Assembly: GCA_964036155.1 (NCBI GenBank) | Contig: OZ038422.1 | Location: forward strand, 22,777,201-22,841,200 | From: Diploscapter coronatus | Lineage: Eukaryota > Nematoda > Chromadorea > Rhabditida > Rhabditidae | DNA: 64,000 nucleotides | Reading direction: 5' to 3' | Part shown: positions 37,001 through 48,044 of the stretch, piece by piece | Position numbering within the stretch: the stretch's first letter is position 1 | Layout: the number at the start of each line of letters is the position of its first letter | Notes under the pieces: generated by a model | What the model saw: the letters and a program-made list of their open reading frames with translations, nothing else | Told to the model about the DNA's origin: nothing | Databases searched by the model: none | Position numbers and translations under genes: made by a program

Positions 37001-39678
37001 AAAATCCACCGCCAGCAGGCTTGGCTGCATTGCTTCCGAACAGGCCTCCTCCCGTGCTTGCAGCGGCGCCTAAAGATGTTGGTTTTTCAAAGTACTGGAA
37101 AAATTTCTTTAGAATTGTTTCATTATGGGTTCACAAAATTGATATTTTTCTTCTTACTTATGCGACAAATTTAGAAATTACGCGTCTCAACAAGTATAAT
37201 TTTGCGTTTTATCCACATATTTTTGAATTCCTCTCATTCTCCTTACCGAAGTTGGAATTAGTGTTGCTGCCAAAATTGAATGCAGATCCAGTGCTGGTGG
37301 CAGGCTTGCCGAATAGGCCACCCCCAGTGGATGCCTGATTCGAGCCGAACAGACCGCCTCCTGTCGTGTTCTGGGCAGGCTGGCCGAACGATGTCTGAAG
37401 TCGATACATTAAATCGTCTACTTTTCAAAAATGTAACGCTTTGAAGTCAAGTTCTAAAATTTAGAAATCTTCGTCGGTTTTCTTACTATCTGCATAAAAT
37501 TCGTCATGACCAGAACGCGAAGCTGTGAAAATACAATTCTCAAAACTCATGTTTAATCATTTGATGTATGTTTCTTTCCTAGATCATATTCTGCCAAACT
37601 CACTCCAGTGCTAGATCCGAAGAGTCCTCCAGTGGTTCCAGTCTGTGCAGGCTGCTGTCCAAATGACGTGTTGCTCTGGCCCATATTTCCGAACAGACCA
37701 CCGGACTGCTGCTGCTGTTGCTGCTGGGTCGTCTGAAAGAGAACATCCATTTTACTTCAAGAAGAATCTCTTACTCCGCTGCCTCCGAAAAGGCCTCCAC
37801 TTGGCTGTGCGGGAGTCGTTCCGAATGTGCTCGTGCCTGTTGAACCGAACAATCCGCCTCCTGAAAAGAAGCGCATTTTTTAAGTTGATGGTTTTCAGAA
37901 TTGATGCAGAATATGAATAAGCATGAAGAGGTGGTTTATGATATGTTTCATTCTGCAACTTCATCTCCCTTTCGTGATATTTTACCTGTAGCAGGTTTAG
38001 AAGCGAAGAGGGACGAGGTACCGGCAGTTGCATTGGTGGAAGAGCCGAAAATGGAGCCGGTCGTAGTGCTCGATGTCGCGCCGAAATTAGATGTTCCTGA
38101 AAGAAAAGATCCTTTTCGTTTTAGAATCAGCCCGTCAATCATCTATATTTTAACAATGATCATTTCACGCTCCCATATTCTTTTCAATAAATTAATTACG
38201 TTATTAATGCAGAGTGCACCTCTTCGTTCTGGCTTTACTTCTTTCTTTCGGAAAAAGAAAAGGAAAAGGAGAGAAGAGTAAAGCCAAGAAGAAAATGGTT
38301 ATATAATTTCTCCCAAAACACGATAAATAGTACATGGAAAAGAAAAAAAGCAAAAAAATAGCGTTTAAGGAAAGATTACGCAGTCGCGAAGAAATCTACT
38401 CTGCATAAATCGCGTTGTGGATTCCTTGAAGAGGATGGGAGAGTGCATTTCTGCATTTGGATGCATACCAGTGGATCCAAAGAGCGAGGATTTCTGCTGG
38501 GTGGAACCGAAGAGTCCACCCCCAGTCGTGCCAGCTGTCGTGCCGATTTGTGCAGAGGTCGAGCCGAACAGGCCGCCACCAGATGTCGAAGTGGGGGCTT
38601 TGCGACCTGCGATGTAGTCATCGATACGCAGCTCCTGAATTTGAAAAATTAGAATTTTTAGCCTGGCACTTTATTCATGAAGAGGAAAAGAGATTTCTCA
38701 ATTTTCAACCCATTTCACTAATAAATCCTGAAATGTCGGATGTTTCTCGTTCACCCACCTCGAGACTCTTGCCCTCGTACTGTTTCATGGCCGTGATGCA
38801 GATGTGTTTGGTGTTGATGTTCTGCGTAGTGCCGTTCTTGGCCATTGTGTCCGAGGCGATTACGGGGTCGAATTTGATGGTCGTTCCATTCGGGGCAGAG
38901 GCAGCAGACGAACCTGAAAAGAGTCATTTCCATTTGTATTTTCAGCTTCATATTCCTGTATACTAAGTTGCGAAGAATTTTTACAGAATTATATTATCTG
39001 ATAATTCTGTGTGATGAATTCCAATTTTCTTGTTAGCATTTTTATTTTCCATACCAAAAAGTCCCCCAGAAGAGGTAGCAGTGGACGAGCCGAACAGTCC
39101 GCCGCCTCCCGACGTGGCGACTCCCGAGGAGGTGCCGAATGCCGAGGACTGCTGCTGCGTGCTGCCGAACAGAGACGGACGATTCTGGCCGAACATCGAC
39201 GTGTTTGTCTGGTTCTGGGCTGCACCTGCAAAAATAAACATTATTTTTGAACAAAATATGAGGGCATCATTCCTCTTCGGTTAAACGAGAAAATGCAGGA
39301 AACGTGTGTTGAGACATGATGATAATTCGTGCAAGTTTCATAAAGAATCTAGTGGAAGAAACAGGAATGAGAATCTTTTTTCTCAAAGGATATATTCTTG
39401 TCCCATCTACTGTCAGAAGTTCTTTTTCTTCTGCACTGACCAAAGAGAGAGGAAGTCTGCTGCGGCTGTTGGGTGCTGCCGAAGAGAGAGGAAGTGGCAG
39501 GACGGCCGAAGACAGAAGAAGTCGACTGGCCGACTGCAGAGGACGTGGCTGGCTGCCCGAACACAGAGCCGCCGCTCTGCGTGTTCCCGAACAGACCCGT
39601 CCCCGTGCGACCCGCCCCGAATGCGCTCCCCGATGTGCCAGATGTCGAACCAAATGCTCCTGATGGCTTGCCGAACAT
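25096..39678 (-). CDS. npp-10: Nuclear pore protein Nup98-Nup96 precursor
   Basis: One 14.6-kb gene encodes the fused precursor that cuts itself into mobile Nup98 and the scaffold Nup96 of the Y-complex. The start MFGKPSGAFGSTSG opens a long FG/GLFG repeat region (39678 to about 36780). It is split by a GLEBS motif for Rae1 binding in exon 38759-38913 (GTTIKFDP, NTKHICITAMKQYEGKSLE), followed by ELRIDDYIAGRK. The autoproteolytic domain occupies exons 33462-33652, 33089-33232 and 32623-32766; the cleavage site HF/S is at 32638-32646, followed by KYGL. The Nup96 alpha-helical domain follows from 31184 down to the stop at 25096-25098 in about 20 short exons. The ATG directly abuts a CTTGTTCAG acceptor, as if trans-spliced. 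The introns hold transposons and the ATGTTTCA cluster. Confidence 0.95.
25266..25331 (-). promoter_or_regulatory. Candidate 21U-RNA locus
   Basis: Minus-strand ATGTTTCA (25324-25331) is followed by CAAT with its T at 25286, 38 nt downstream. It lies in the last npp-10 intron. Confidence 0.4.
26942..27008 (+). promoter_or_regulatory. Candidate 21U-RNA locus (paired motifs)
   Basis: ATGTTTCA at 26942-26949 is followed by CGTT with its T at 26988, 39 nt downstream. A second ATGTTTCA lies at 26968-26975 on the same strand. Both are in an npp-10 intron, antisense to the gene. Confidence 0.4.
27070..27170. mobile_element. Small fold-back element in an npp-10 intron
   Basis: GAGACGAAATGATAATAACG on the left pairs with CGTTATTTCGTCGAG on the right, apart from a short gap. 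The interior is purine-rich (GAGAGCGAGAATGTTAGAGAAGG in two parts), like the complement of the other element cores. Confidence 0.55.
28234..28299 (-). promoter_or_regulatory. Candidate 21U-RNA locus
   Basis: Minus-strand ATGTTTCA (28292-28299) is followed by TACT with its T at 28254, 38 nt downstream, in an npp-10 intron. Confidence 0.4.
28624..28690 (-). promoter_or_regulatory. Candidate 21U-RNA locus
   Basis: Minus-strand ATGTTTCA (28683-28690) is followed by TAAT with its T at 28644, 39 nt downstream, in an npp-10 intron. Confidence 0.4.
30949..31015 (+). promoter_or_regulatory. Candidate 21U-RNA locus
   Basis: ATATGTTTCA ends at 30956 and CGGT follows with its T at 30995, 39 nt downstream, in an npp-10 intron and antisense to the gene. 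Confidence 0.4.
31672..32070. mobile_element. Non-autonomous transposon with long inverted repeats
   Basis: About 400 bp within the npp-10 intron between the Nup98 and Nup96 parts. The arms exceed 100 bp: left GAAGTTTCAG...GATCTTTTCACCATAGGGG, continuing GTATTTCAGTACGTAGAT; right the diverged complement, including ATACCCCTATAGTGAAG and CTGAAACTTC. There is no coding frame. Inner TAGGGG...CCCCTA ends with TA on both sides suggest a Tc1/mariner-like unit, possibly nested in a longer element. Confidence 0.75.
33661..33727 (+). promoter_or_regulatory. Candidate 21U-RNA locus
   Basis: ATGTTTCA (33661-33668) is followed by CATT with its T at 33707, 39 nt downstream, just inside an npp-10 intron and antisense to the gene. 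Confidence 0.4.
33732..33947. repeat. Direct repeat of about 65 bp in an npp-10 intron
   Basis: Two copies, 33732-33799 and 33876-33947, share GTTTCAAA, TTTCCCTATTAGAAA and GATAATCTTTAAAACAATTT with a diverged middle. They are 144 bp apart and in the same orientation, so a local duplication is the simplest reading. Each copy carries a GTTTCAAA. Confidence 0.8.
37487..37522 (-). other. Possible 36-nt cassette exon in npp-10
   Basis: A TTTTCACAG acceptor and a GTAAGA donor flank 36 nt that read LRVLVMTNFMQI in the frame of the neighbouring exons (phase 0 on both sides). The peptide is hydrophobic and unlike the surrounding FG repeats. Alternatively it is chance. Confidence 0.35.
38207..38406. 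mobile_element. Fold-back element in an npp-10 intron
   Basis: The outer arms ATGCAGAGT...CTCTTCG and CGAAGAAATCTACTCTGCAT pair imperfectly. Inside them TTCTGGCTTTACTTCT pairs with AGAGTAAAGCCAAGAAG across a core of GGAAAAAGAAAAGGAAAAGG. No target duplication was identified. Confidence 0.6.
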
Positions 39679-40324
39679 CTGAACAAGGAAAATGAATTCG
39701 AAGAAAATTAGGAAATTCGCGAGGAAAAATACGAGTTCCAGAACAGCAAGACAAGATCTCTAGAATAAGGAATTTACGAACCGGAGAAAAATTGGGAAAA
39801 TTTAAAAAAAAAAAAAAAAATGTCAAGGGGAGGAAATCGTACAGAGAAAATTCAAAAGCCGTGGAGCAAAAGTAGAAAGTGTTAGGACTTTAGGTAGAAG
39901 ACGAGTGGGGTTTTTTTATGGTCAAAAATTCAAAAGTTTAAAGATTCCTGGCCAGATGCATCAATTCACCACGCAGAAGCAGAAATTCAAGTTTCCACGC
40001 CGAGAAAATCGATAAATTCGAAAATTGTGGGAAACGGGATTTCGAAATGTGACGGGTGGAATGTAATACCGGACTTTTATAGGAGAACGGTTTGCCGGGT
40101 CATGTGACGCGCATCACAGGCGTTTTTGCTAATCAGACGCGACAAAAATACGACAACATTCGAAAAATCCCACGGAAATACGTCACAAAAGAAAATGGTG
40201 CAACGCGACAACCACTGCACCAAATTGCGTAATGCAGGGCGTAGTGGGGAACGATGAAGCTGCTTTATTAGTATTTTTAGTTCTTTGGGTTTTCGGGATT
40301 TATTTTATTTTCGCGATTTCCAGA
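39679..40324. promoter_or_regulatory. Divergent promoter region of npp-10 and sqv-3
   Basis: The two genes are transcribed away from each other across about 650 bp. I see no TATA box. Both start codons lie at or within 2 nt of an acceptor-like CAG, so the true transcription starts may be further out. Confidence 0.5.
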
Positions 40325-43300
40325 ATGGGCATGGCCACATGCTGGTGGCGCCGTTTGCCGTGTCGGACCCGTCTCTGTCTGCGCCTCTACCTATCCATTA
40401 TAGCGGTCATTCTCTTATGCCTCGTCCTCTTCGCCTACACACTCATTTTCGATCCAGATGTCACTGATATCAAGTAAGTTCAGGAAAAACACAATTTTCA
40501 TCAAAGCATAAACGAAAAATATCTCTCGAGCTGAACAGTGAACTCAAGATTCCAATAAAGCCTATCGAAATTTTTCAAAATCGTGGAATTCGATTAAAAC
40601 GAATCAGAAAATGATAAATTTCGAGCTTCAACACTAAAACTCAACTTTCAGTCTGTCCGACGTTCAGCAACTCACGCCAAAGCCACACGAACTATGCGTG
40701 ATTGTGCCCTTTCGAGACAGGGAACCTGAACTTGCAGGTTATCTTTCGAGGAAAAGCTTTGACGAAAAAACTTTTGCAGAATTCGCCCCGCACATTCAGC
40801 AATTTCTGGACAATCAGAACGTGAACCACGTGATTCTGGTGATGAATCAGACCGATCAGTACAGGTTCAATCGAGCGTCGCTTATTAATGTGAGTTTGTT
40901 TGCAAGAAAATATCCTTCTTTGAAAGAACTTTCTCCAAATAAAGAATCTGGTGTATAGAGATTTCCGAACTTGAAATAAAAATTCGCAAGCGATTTCAAA
41001 CTACAGAAATTTCTCTAACATGGAAAATTATCAGTGTTACTCACAGATCTGCCTCATTGCTTCCAGTGTAAGTTGATTCGAACCTGCGGATAATGGATAT
41101 CAAATTAGCAAAAAATGCCCACCGCAGCATCCTGGTTACAGGATTTGGCTTTGAGTTTCCCCTCTTTAGATCCTTTGCCTCTGCAGCTAATGACGATATT
41201 GTCAGCGCTCTCAATAATGCATGTTAATTTTTACAATGCAGAGAAAGGAAGTAAACTTGGCACCAAATCCTATGATCAGGGTTACGGTGAGCATTTTATC
41301 CTGATATCCGTCATCAGCAGCTCCGAATTGACTTACCTTACAAATATGAGCTGATTTTAGGAGTAACACTGATAGTTTCCCTTATAAAGGGGTGTGAAGG
41401 ATTTTAAGGGAAAAAAGTAATTCTAAACGCTCTTTTCAATCTGACTTTTTACAGGTGGGCTGGCTCGAATCAGACCGCATTGGCTGCGACTACCTCGTGA
41501 TGCACGACGTCGATCTGCTGCCCGCCAACCCACAGATCGACTATTCCTTCCCTCAACTCGGATTCGTCAGGCACATCTCATCGCCGGAATATCATCCTAA
41601 GTAAGTGCTTTCGAATGTAGTGCCAATTTTTGAAAGAGAAATGATCTTGAAACTTGTGAAGACAAGAAACACATAGGAAAGTTAGCTCATTTTGGAGGCG
41701 AAATAGCGTTGGTGGAAAAGAAAAAAAGTGAAATTTTTACGAATTTTCTTCTTATATGTATAGGTACAATTACACGAAGTTCATCGGAGGCATTCTGATG
41801 CTGACGATGGCCGACTACAAGACAATCGACGGAATGTCGAACAAGTACTGGGGATGGGGCCTCGAGGACGACGAGTTCTATCTCAGAATTAGGTTAGCAG
41901 CTCATTTCGTATTTGAAATTCACTTTCAATGTTCATCATTACTCATCTTTTGCACTGCGTTTGTATTTGAAATTTTAAAGGAAATTTGATGGTACATACC
42001 GCTTGCCAGGCCGTGCGCATCAAACAACTTGTCAATATGCAGCATTCTGTTTTCTGTTTGAATAACTACGAGATGCTACTTTTCGACACGTTCAAAATTC
42101 TTGATCAGCCTCGATCTCAAAAGTCGCTCCTATCTCATGCTTCTTCATGTCTGTAGAACTACCCATTTTGGTACTCTTGTAGTTTTCCTACTTTCAGAAA
42201 ACAAGCCTCGCGGTTTGATACAATTTTTTTTTTTATATTTTTACCAGCGTGCGGGGGACTGGTGTATGAAGGCGTTGGGTCGGCAGAAAGGTGAAGAGAT
42301 GAGACAGAGAGCAGGCTGTGTTGCGCCCAAAATGTCAATGGGAGAATGAGGGAAGGAGAAGAGGAAAGGCGAATGCAGGGAAGCAGAAGGATGGAAATGG
42401 AAGCAGACAGCAGATTACGTGGCGGTGAGAGGGATGGTGACCGTGCCTGCAGGCGTCGCAGAGGCGAAAGCGGCCTGCGCGTCCGTCGCATCGGCAGGGG
42501 CCGGGGCGAAGTGCACCACCAACTTGTCCTCCCTCGGAGCACCCGCCTGCAAACATTCAAATCAGATCAGCTTCTGAAGTTCTAGTTCTAATTTATCACA
42601 AAAGCGATGCTTCAGATCGTGAAAAAGCAAACTCGATATGGAGAATGACATCTTGCTAGCAGATTTGACAGGAATCATCTACATTTGTCGCTCCAAACTC
42701 ACCAGACGCGTCACAGTCAGCTCAGCCGATCCGCTTGGGTCCACGAAGCCGAACACGGGCTTGATTCTGCAAATTTTAACGCGAGGTTTTACCTAACGCC
42801 GCCAATTCTACAAAAAACCAAGCGCGTGCTATCGTTTCAACTAGAAGATTAGAAATTCTTATTGAGGGTTGTGTAAATCTCATGAATCTTCAAAGTACAA
42901 GACGACAGGTCTTCAAATGGGAGACGATTTTAACTCTTCGCAAAAACGCAGCATGGAAAAATGACAGAGTTCGGAGGGCGTTAAAGAAAGCTCGAATTTG
43001 CACATTTTCTTCATGCTGCGTCATGTGAAGAATACAAGTTCTCCATGAGGCGCGCATCTCGATAGCACGACGTTTGGTTCTAATCTCCAGTTGACGAGTT
43101 CTCCGTACCTGTATTCGTTGTTGTTCGAGGATTTCACCTTGAACATCAACTTCTCAGCGCCGCTATTCACGAGCTTGTGGGTCGAGTTGCCGCCACCGGC
43201 CGAGATCTGCAAATCCATGTCCTTTTGTTTCTGGTTAAGAATGAGTTGGGTTTGATTTTTAGAACATTTTGGAGTCGGAATCAAAATTTTCGAAAGACTT

Positions 43301-44405
43301 TTCTGGTTGGTTCGACGATCTTCCATTAGTTGTTCGACTTTTGTTACTCGTTGAACATGATGGGATGAACATATTCGTCATTCTGTGCCAATTTTTCGAT
43401 GTCTGACGTACTTGAGCTGCGGGAGGGTCGACAGTGAGACTGGCCATGGTATGTTGTCGATGGAGTTGAAAGTGAGCAGAGAGAAGAGCTGGGCTTATTG
43501 GCTATTCACGATCAGACGAGATTCGATAATGAGGAATACCTCCTATTCATCACTACTTATAGCCTTCCCACGCGAACTTCCAGAACACAACTATCGTATC
43601 TAATAATGCAAGCTAATTTGCGCGAAACACTTGGGAATATTTAAAATTAGATTAGACTTTTTGGTTGTCTTTCTTTTTGATTAGTGAGTTTTCACATTAC
43701 GGGTCCTGATGAACTTTTCAAAGAAAAAGTTTTCTACAATTCCTTTTCCAAAAGCTGATCTTCATAAAAATGTATTTATTTGCAGAGACGGCAATCTGAA
43801 TCTGACTCGAGTGTCGAATTTAACGACGGACAGGACGAATTCGTTCCGACACATCCACGGGAAGGAGCGCAAGAGGGACTATGCTGTCGTGACCAAGACA
43901 CAACGAGAGATGAAGAGGAAGAGGGATAGGGTAAGAGAATTCTGATTCCTCGAATAACTAACTTTTTTAATTGAAGGTCGTAGAGTTTGGGAAAGAATTA
44001 AATTTTCAATTTATACATAGAAACTTCTAGATCTTGATGAAATTCCATGGGGGTTTTCGATTATTTATATTACGATTACGAAGCGAAAAGTCCAAATTAG
44101 AAGCCTGAAGACAAAAAAAATGAGCGTCGGTTTTCACTCCAATTTTTTGTGGCAAACGAGATGATTTGCTCTCGTAGGTTTCGCGGAACTTTCATAATTG
44201 GACGATTTCCACTCTTTGATTTTTTATTGAACTAAAGAAAAATGTTTCAATTGAATTGTGTTCTCAGATCTCCGGTCTGCATAACGTGCATTACGTGATA
44301 GCTGCTCGTCGTACTCTGCGTTTCAAGGATACCCCCGTACGGGTTGTGGACGTTCTGCTCGAATGCGACTTGAGTTGGACTCCTTATTGCGTCATGCCTA
44401 AATGA
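40325..44405 (+). CDS. sqv-3: Xylosylprotein beta-1,4-galactosyltransferase (B4GALT7)
   Basis: A type II Golgi enzyme that adds the first galactose to xylose in the proteoglycan linker for heparan and chondroitin. Seven exons agree in phase: 40325-40473, 40652-40737, 40780-40889, 41455-41600, 41764-41892, 43786-43930 and 44268-44405, giving 300 aa. It has a short basic N-terminus, a membrane anchor at about residues 15-40, VPFRDRE (69-75), FNRASLINVGWLE, the metal-binding MHDVDLLP (D133, D135), and the acceptor/catalytic WGWGLEDDEFY (193-203). The ending HVIAARRTL-type block, as HYVIAARRTL, and ECDLSWTPYC match B4GALT7 rather than other beta-4 galactosyltransferases. The second intron is only 42 nt. 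The fifth intron (1.9 kb) hosts an antisense sperm-protein gene. The ATG follows a TTTCCAG acceptor by 2 nt. Confidence 0.93.
41080..41350 (+). repeat. Diverged dispersed repeat, copy 1
   Basis: This stretch in a sqv-3 intron resembles 49250-49570. The shared pieces come in the same order: CCCACCGCAGCATCCTGGTT/ACAGGATT, AAGGAA, ATCAGG, and a closing ATCAGCA...TCGAATTGACTTA. Identity looks moderate, with indels, and the open frames of the two copies do not encode similar proteins. Confidence 0.5.
42415..43447 (-). CDS. ssp: Small MSP-domain sperm-specific protein (SSP family)
   Basis: Four exons agree in phase: 43412-43447, 43109-43206, 42703-42766 and 42415-42546, giving 109 aa, the usual size of C. 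elegans class P sperm-specific proteins. The chain reads MASLTVDPPAAQ, then GGGNSTHKLVNSGAEKLMFK, VKSSNNNEYR, KPVFGFVDPSGSAE and AGAPREDKLVVHFAPAPADA, and ends TVTIPLTAT, an immunoglobulin-like MSP fold. Such proteins are cytosolic sperm proteins related to major sperm protein. The whole gene lies inside a sqv-3 intron on the opposite strand, so male germline expression could be separate from that of its host. The family is clear, but which ssp gene is not. Confidence 0.9.
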
Positions 44406-45441
44406 TAAGTCACAGGCGAGATTTCTAGGTAAATTTTTGTTCATATTCTGCGGCATTTTTATCGAATTACACAAGTTAGAAACATACATTTTGATTCCTA
44501 TCGAACAATGATTATGATTCTAGAAGAATTAGAGTGCAAGATCACTACACGATTTAATGTGACCTCTGTAATCTGTAATTCGATATTGTGCATTCGAGAA
44601 ATTTCGCGATAGATCAGTTTCACTGGTATTTCGGCACTTATTTGCCAAAGTTTAAGATTCAAACAAACGTATATAGCATTTTATGGAACCTTTTTCTTTC
44701 ATTTTCGTTCGAGAGTTTTATGTGAAAATCTACTTATGGGATATTCTGACAACCAGGTCTGCTCAAATCTACTCTCTCCACTGGTGATGATTTCTTTCGC
44801 CCAGCCCAAAATATTGCTCTTCAAATCTAGTCACTCGGGTTTTTCTTTTAATTTTTTCTTCGATTTCAGCGATTCTTTCCTAGATTTATGGCACTATTTC
44901 TTCCAACAAAAAGATGCTAATACATTACGATTTTTATCTAAACGGGTAAAATAATAATATGTTCCGATGATAGTTAATAAGACATTTTATCTTGCCTTAT
45001 CTGGTATGGAAAATATTTTTTCGAGGTTCAGACTTTTTCCATGCCAGAATGAACCTAGTAATTTATTCACTTTTGCCGACATTTGCCCCATTTCTCTCTG
45101 GTATTTCAAATGATAAGCTCTGAATCTAAATGTGCCAAGCTTTCTTTACAACTACATTACATTCATATACTGTGATAAGACCAAAATGTGATTCTTTCAG
45201 GATAGTTTTAAAAGTATTGAACGACAAGAATAATTTACAATAAATTTTAGACGTACGAAATAATTTATTACATTATTACGTCACTTGTCTAATATCTAGG
45301 TTCAGAGAACCCTCGTCACATATATAAAATTTGGTACAAAGTAAGGATCACGACAAATTTGAACCGTAATTTGCAGCAACAGTTGAACTGTCGATTTTTA
45401 CAGATTAGTCGAATTAGATATTCCTAGGGATTGAAAACGTC
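44406..45441. other. Intergenic region between convergent genes
   Basis: About 1 kb of AT-rich sequence between the 3' ends of sqv-3 (+) and the UNC-93-like gene (-). No gene, repeat or structured RNA was recognised. Confidence 0.7.
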
Positions 45442-48044
45442 CTAAACCGCAGCTATTTTCTCATCACAGCCCAAAGGACTTATGTCAGCTCGCTTTATCG
45501 CTAGAACTTCTAAAAATGATACCTTGGCAAAGGACGAGATTAACTGGGAGAAAATATATACCTGAAAGAATCTTCTTATGGTCCTTCGAGATTTGTTTCG
45601 AAACGACCACGAAACAAGTGATAGAAACAACTTGAGCTACTGAAAAATATTCCTTTAGAAAATTAAAAGAAGCCGTTTTACTAGAAACTTACAGCAAAGT
45701 AAAAATATCCAACAGTTCAAAGTGAGGTATGGCGACAGGAAAAAGGCAACGCATGAGGCGAGGGACTAAAAAGTAATATACAAAAAATCTATTTTAAAAC
45801 TGTTCTTACCTGATACAACTTAGCAACCGAATAGGTTTGCAATTTCTTCTCGGGAATTACGAGTGTACAAACGATAACCCGCATTGGACACAAACAGCCA
45901 TCTGCCATTCCAAGGAGCATTCCGATTATCAGACACAAAAATGAGCTGAATTTGAAACTTCATTAGTAGTATTTGAAAAAAAAAAGTCATACGTAGGCTG
46001 AATCAGAAATGATTCTTCTGAAGTTGGTCGAATTGTGCTCAAATTAGGAATTGACACCCAAATCAGGAAATAAGTGATAAATGCTAAATGAGAAATTAAA
46101 AAAAAAAAAAAATCAAAGAAGAAAAATATACCTAAAATCGCTTGAGTTGCCATAGTTGGTATTAAGCCGAACAAAGGCCAGCGACGCGAGAAAATCGCGA
46201 TGTAAGCACCCACTAAATTTTTAATAGTTGATATTCTATGAGTGAGAAGATCAGAGCTTTATGAAAAAATTTTAAAAATCGAGTGAAGTTACTTCCGAGT
46301 AAAATTTGACTTCATAAAACTCAAATGAATATTTGAAGAAACTTACTGATAATATTTCCCAGCCCAATCGTGATGCTATAAGTGGCAGGCAGATTATGGT
46401 GAACCGATAGAGATTTCGTGAAACTGAAGGACGTCGGAAATGCGGAGAGCATGAAAGATACCTAAATTTTTCTTGGAAAACCTAGGACAAAAATAATTTT
46501 TCCAACCTGTAGGCCGTAACAAATGAAGAAAGACGCTAACAACAAAATACGAGGTTCGCAAATCGCCTCGGAAATTAGTCCTAGGAAAAATTTCGCAATC
46601 TTTGAAATGTAATAAAATCTTACGAAATTGCGATTTGATCGTTGGGGCTTCGACTTTTTCGCTTTGAGCAAGACTGTTGAATTGCCTAAAAATTCAATAA
46701 CTCTTTAACCGCTCTCAAATTCTCGTACCTTTGAGGCAACAGAATGAAGACCAGGTTGGCTAGAAGAGTGACGAACACAAATGATCCGTAAATGACTTGG
46801 ATTTCGAAGTTGGAAAAGTCCCTAAATCGTCGATTCTTCAAACCAAACAAAATATTACTGAAAACCTATATGACGACTGAAGTACATCTGCTTTTGTCAG
46901 TGTAACCACAGCAGTTTCGTTTTGATAAGTGTGATTATGATGTTCAGCCGAGTGCCGCATGGCTTGTTTCTCCGCATCTGTCGGTGCCAATGCGAACAGA
47001 ATGTAGAGCACGATGCCTCCCAGGCACATACCACCGTTGCCTATCGCTCCTGAATATACCTTATTGAGGCAAAAAAATAAAGTCCAGAGACATATTTCAA
47101 AGGGTCGCGGTATTTCTTCTCAAAATTATGCACATTTTGTGAATGATTATGGTCTAAAAGGTGGTTAGTCTTCAAAAATTCCTGAGAAGCCTCAAACTCC
47201 TTACCAACTATAGACGAATTTCTCGAAATCGTTTCCCGCGTTGAATGCTCAGCCATGTAAAGGCCTTGACCCGAATATAATACTGGAAAATTTGAGTCAA
47301 GCCAATATTTAAATTCTGCAATGAAACTCACAAGCAAATCCCATTCCCATGAGAATCTGCGACCCGTAATAATAGGTAGAGTTAAGTGAGAAGAATCCGA
47401 ACATGTAAATCGAAAATAGCAATGACCCGACAAATAGAGACCTGAATTTAAAAATATATATTTTTGTTTAATGTTTATGTTAAGCTTCGCATGACAATCT
47501 TTTGATCTAATTGGGTCTTCCTACACTCAAAGTGCACTTATACCTTATCACACAAAATGTATTAAAGTTGATTTCCTCGACCGTAAACGAGATTTCATAA
47601 GTTAAACTTTCTAAAGTGATTCATACCATTTCGATCCAAGTCTGTAGCAGATCCATGGTGAGATCAAAGTTGACAAAGCGTATGCAGCGTAAAGAGCCGC
47701 TTGTCTAGAAACAAAATAATGAAGTTTCAATTTCAATTTAAAATTTAGCAAATATCTTCAGAAAGAATGACAGATAAATTTTGAAGCCTAACGAACACTG
47801 ACGTAGAAAGTCAAATAATTTCATAGCCGAGCTTTTTTTCGAAAAATTTTGACTGAAACTTATATTTTGTAAACTTTTACCCGTAATATCCAGCATGTGA
47901 GTCGATGAGAGTGGGATCTCTCGTGTTGACGGAATGCAGCACTGACTCAACAATGAATGACTGTGTATCATAACCGGTCATCAGGAATAGAGTCCCAACC
48001 GATAGTATAATTGTCGAAAACAGCTCATGACTCTTTGGTTTCAT
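45442..48044 (-). CDS. UNC-93-like major facilitator family membrane protein
   Basis: Multi-exon gene for a polytopic membrane protein of the UNC-93/MFSD11 type; C. elegans UNC-93 regulates a two-pore potassium channel, and the substrate of most relatives is unknown. Exon 1 (47881-48044) starts MKPKSHELFSTIILSVGTLF and holds GYDTQSFIVESV and DSHAGYYG. Then come 47627-47704 (QAALYAAYALSTLISPWICY), 47332-47441, an exon with LLYSGQGLYMAEHS (the family's LWTGQGxYL signature), a hydrophilic loop rich in His and Asn, and about eight further helix-coding exons. The stop is at 45442-45444. The loop contains possible glycosylation sites (NHT, NET). An ATTACAG acceptor lies 3 nt before the ATG. Family membership is firm; orthology is not. 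Confidence 0.85.
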
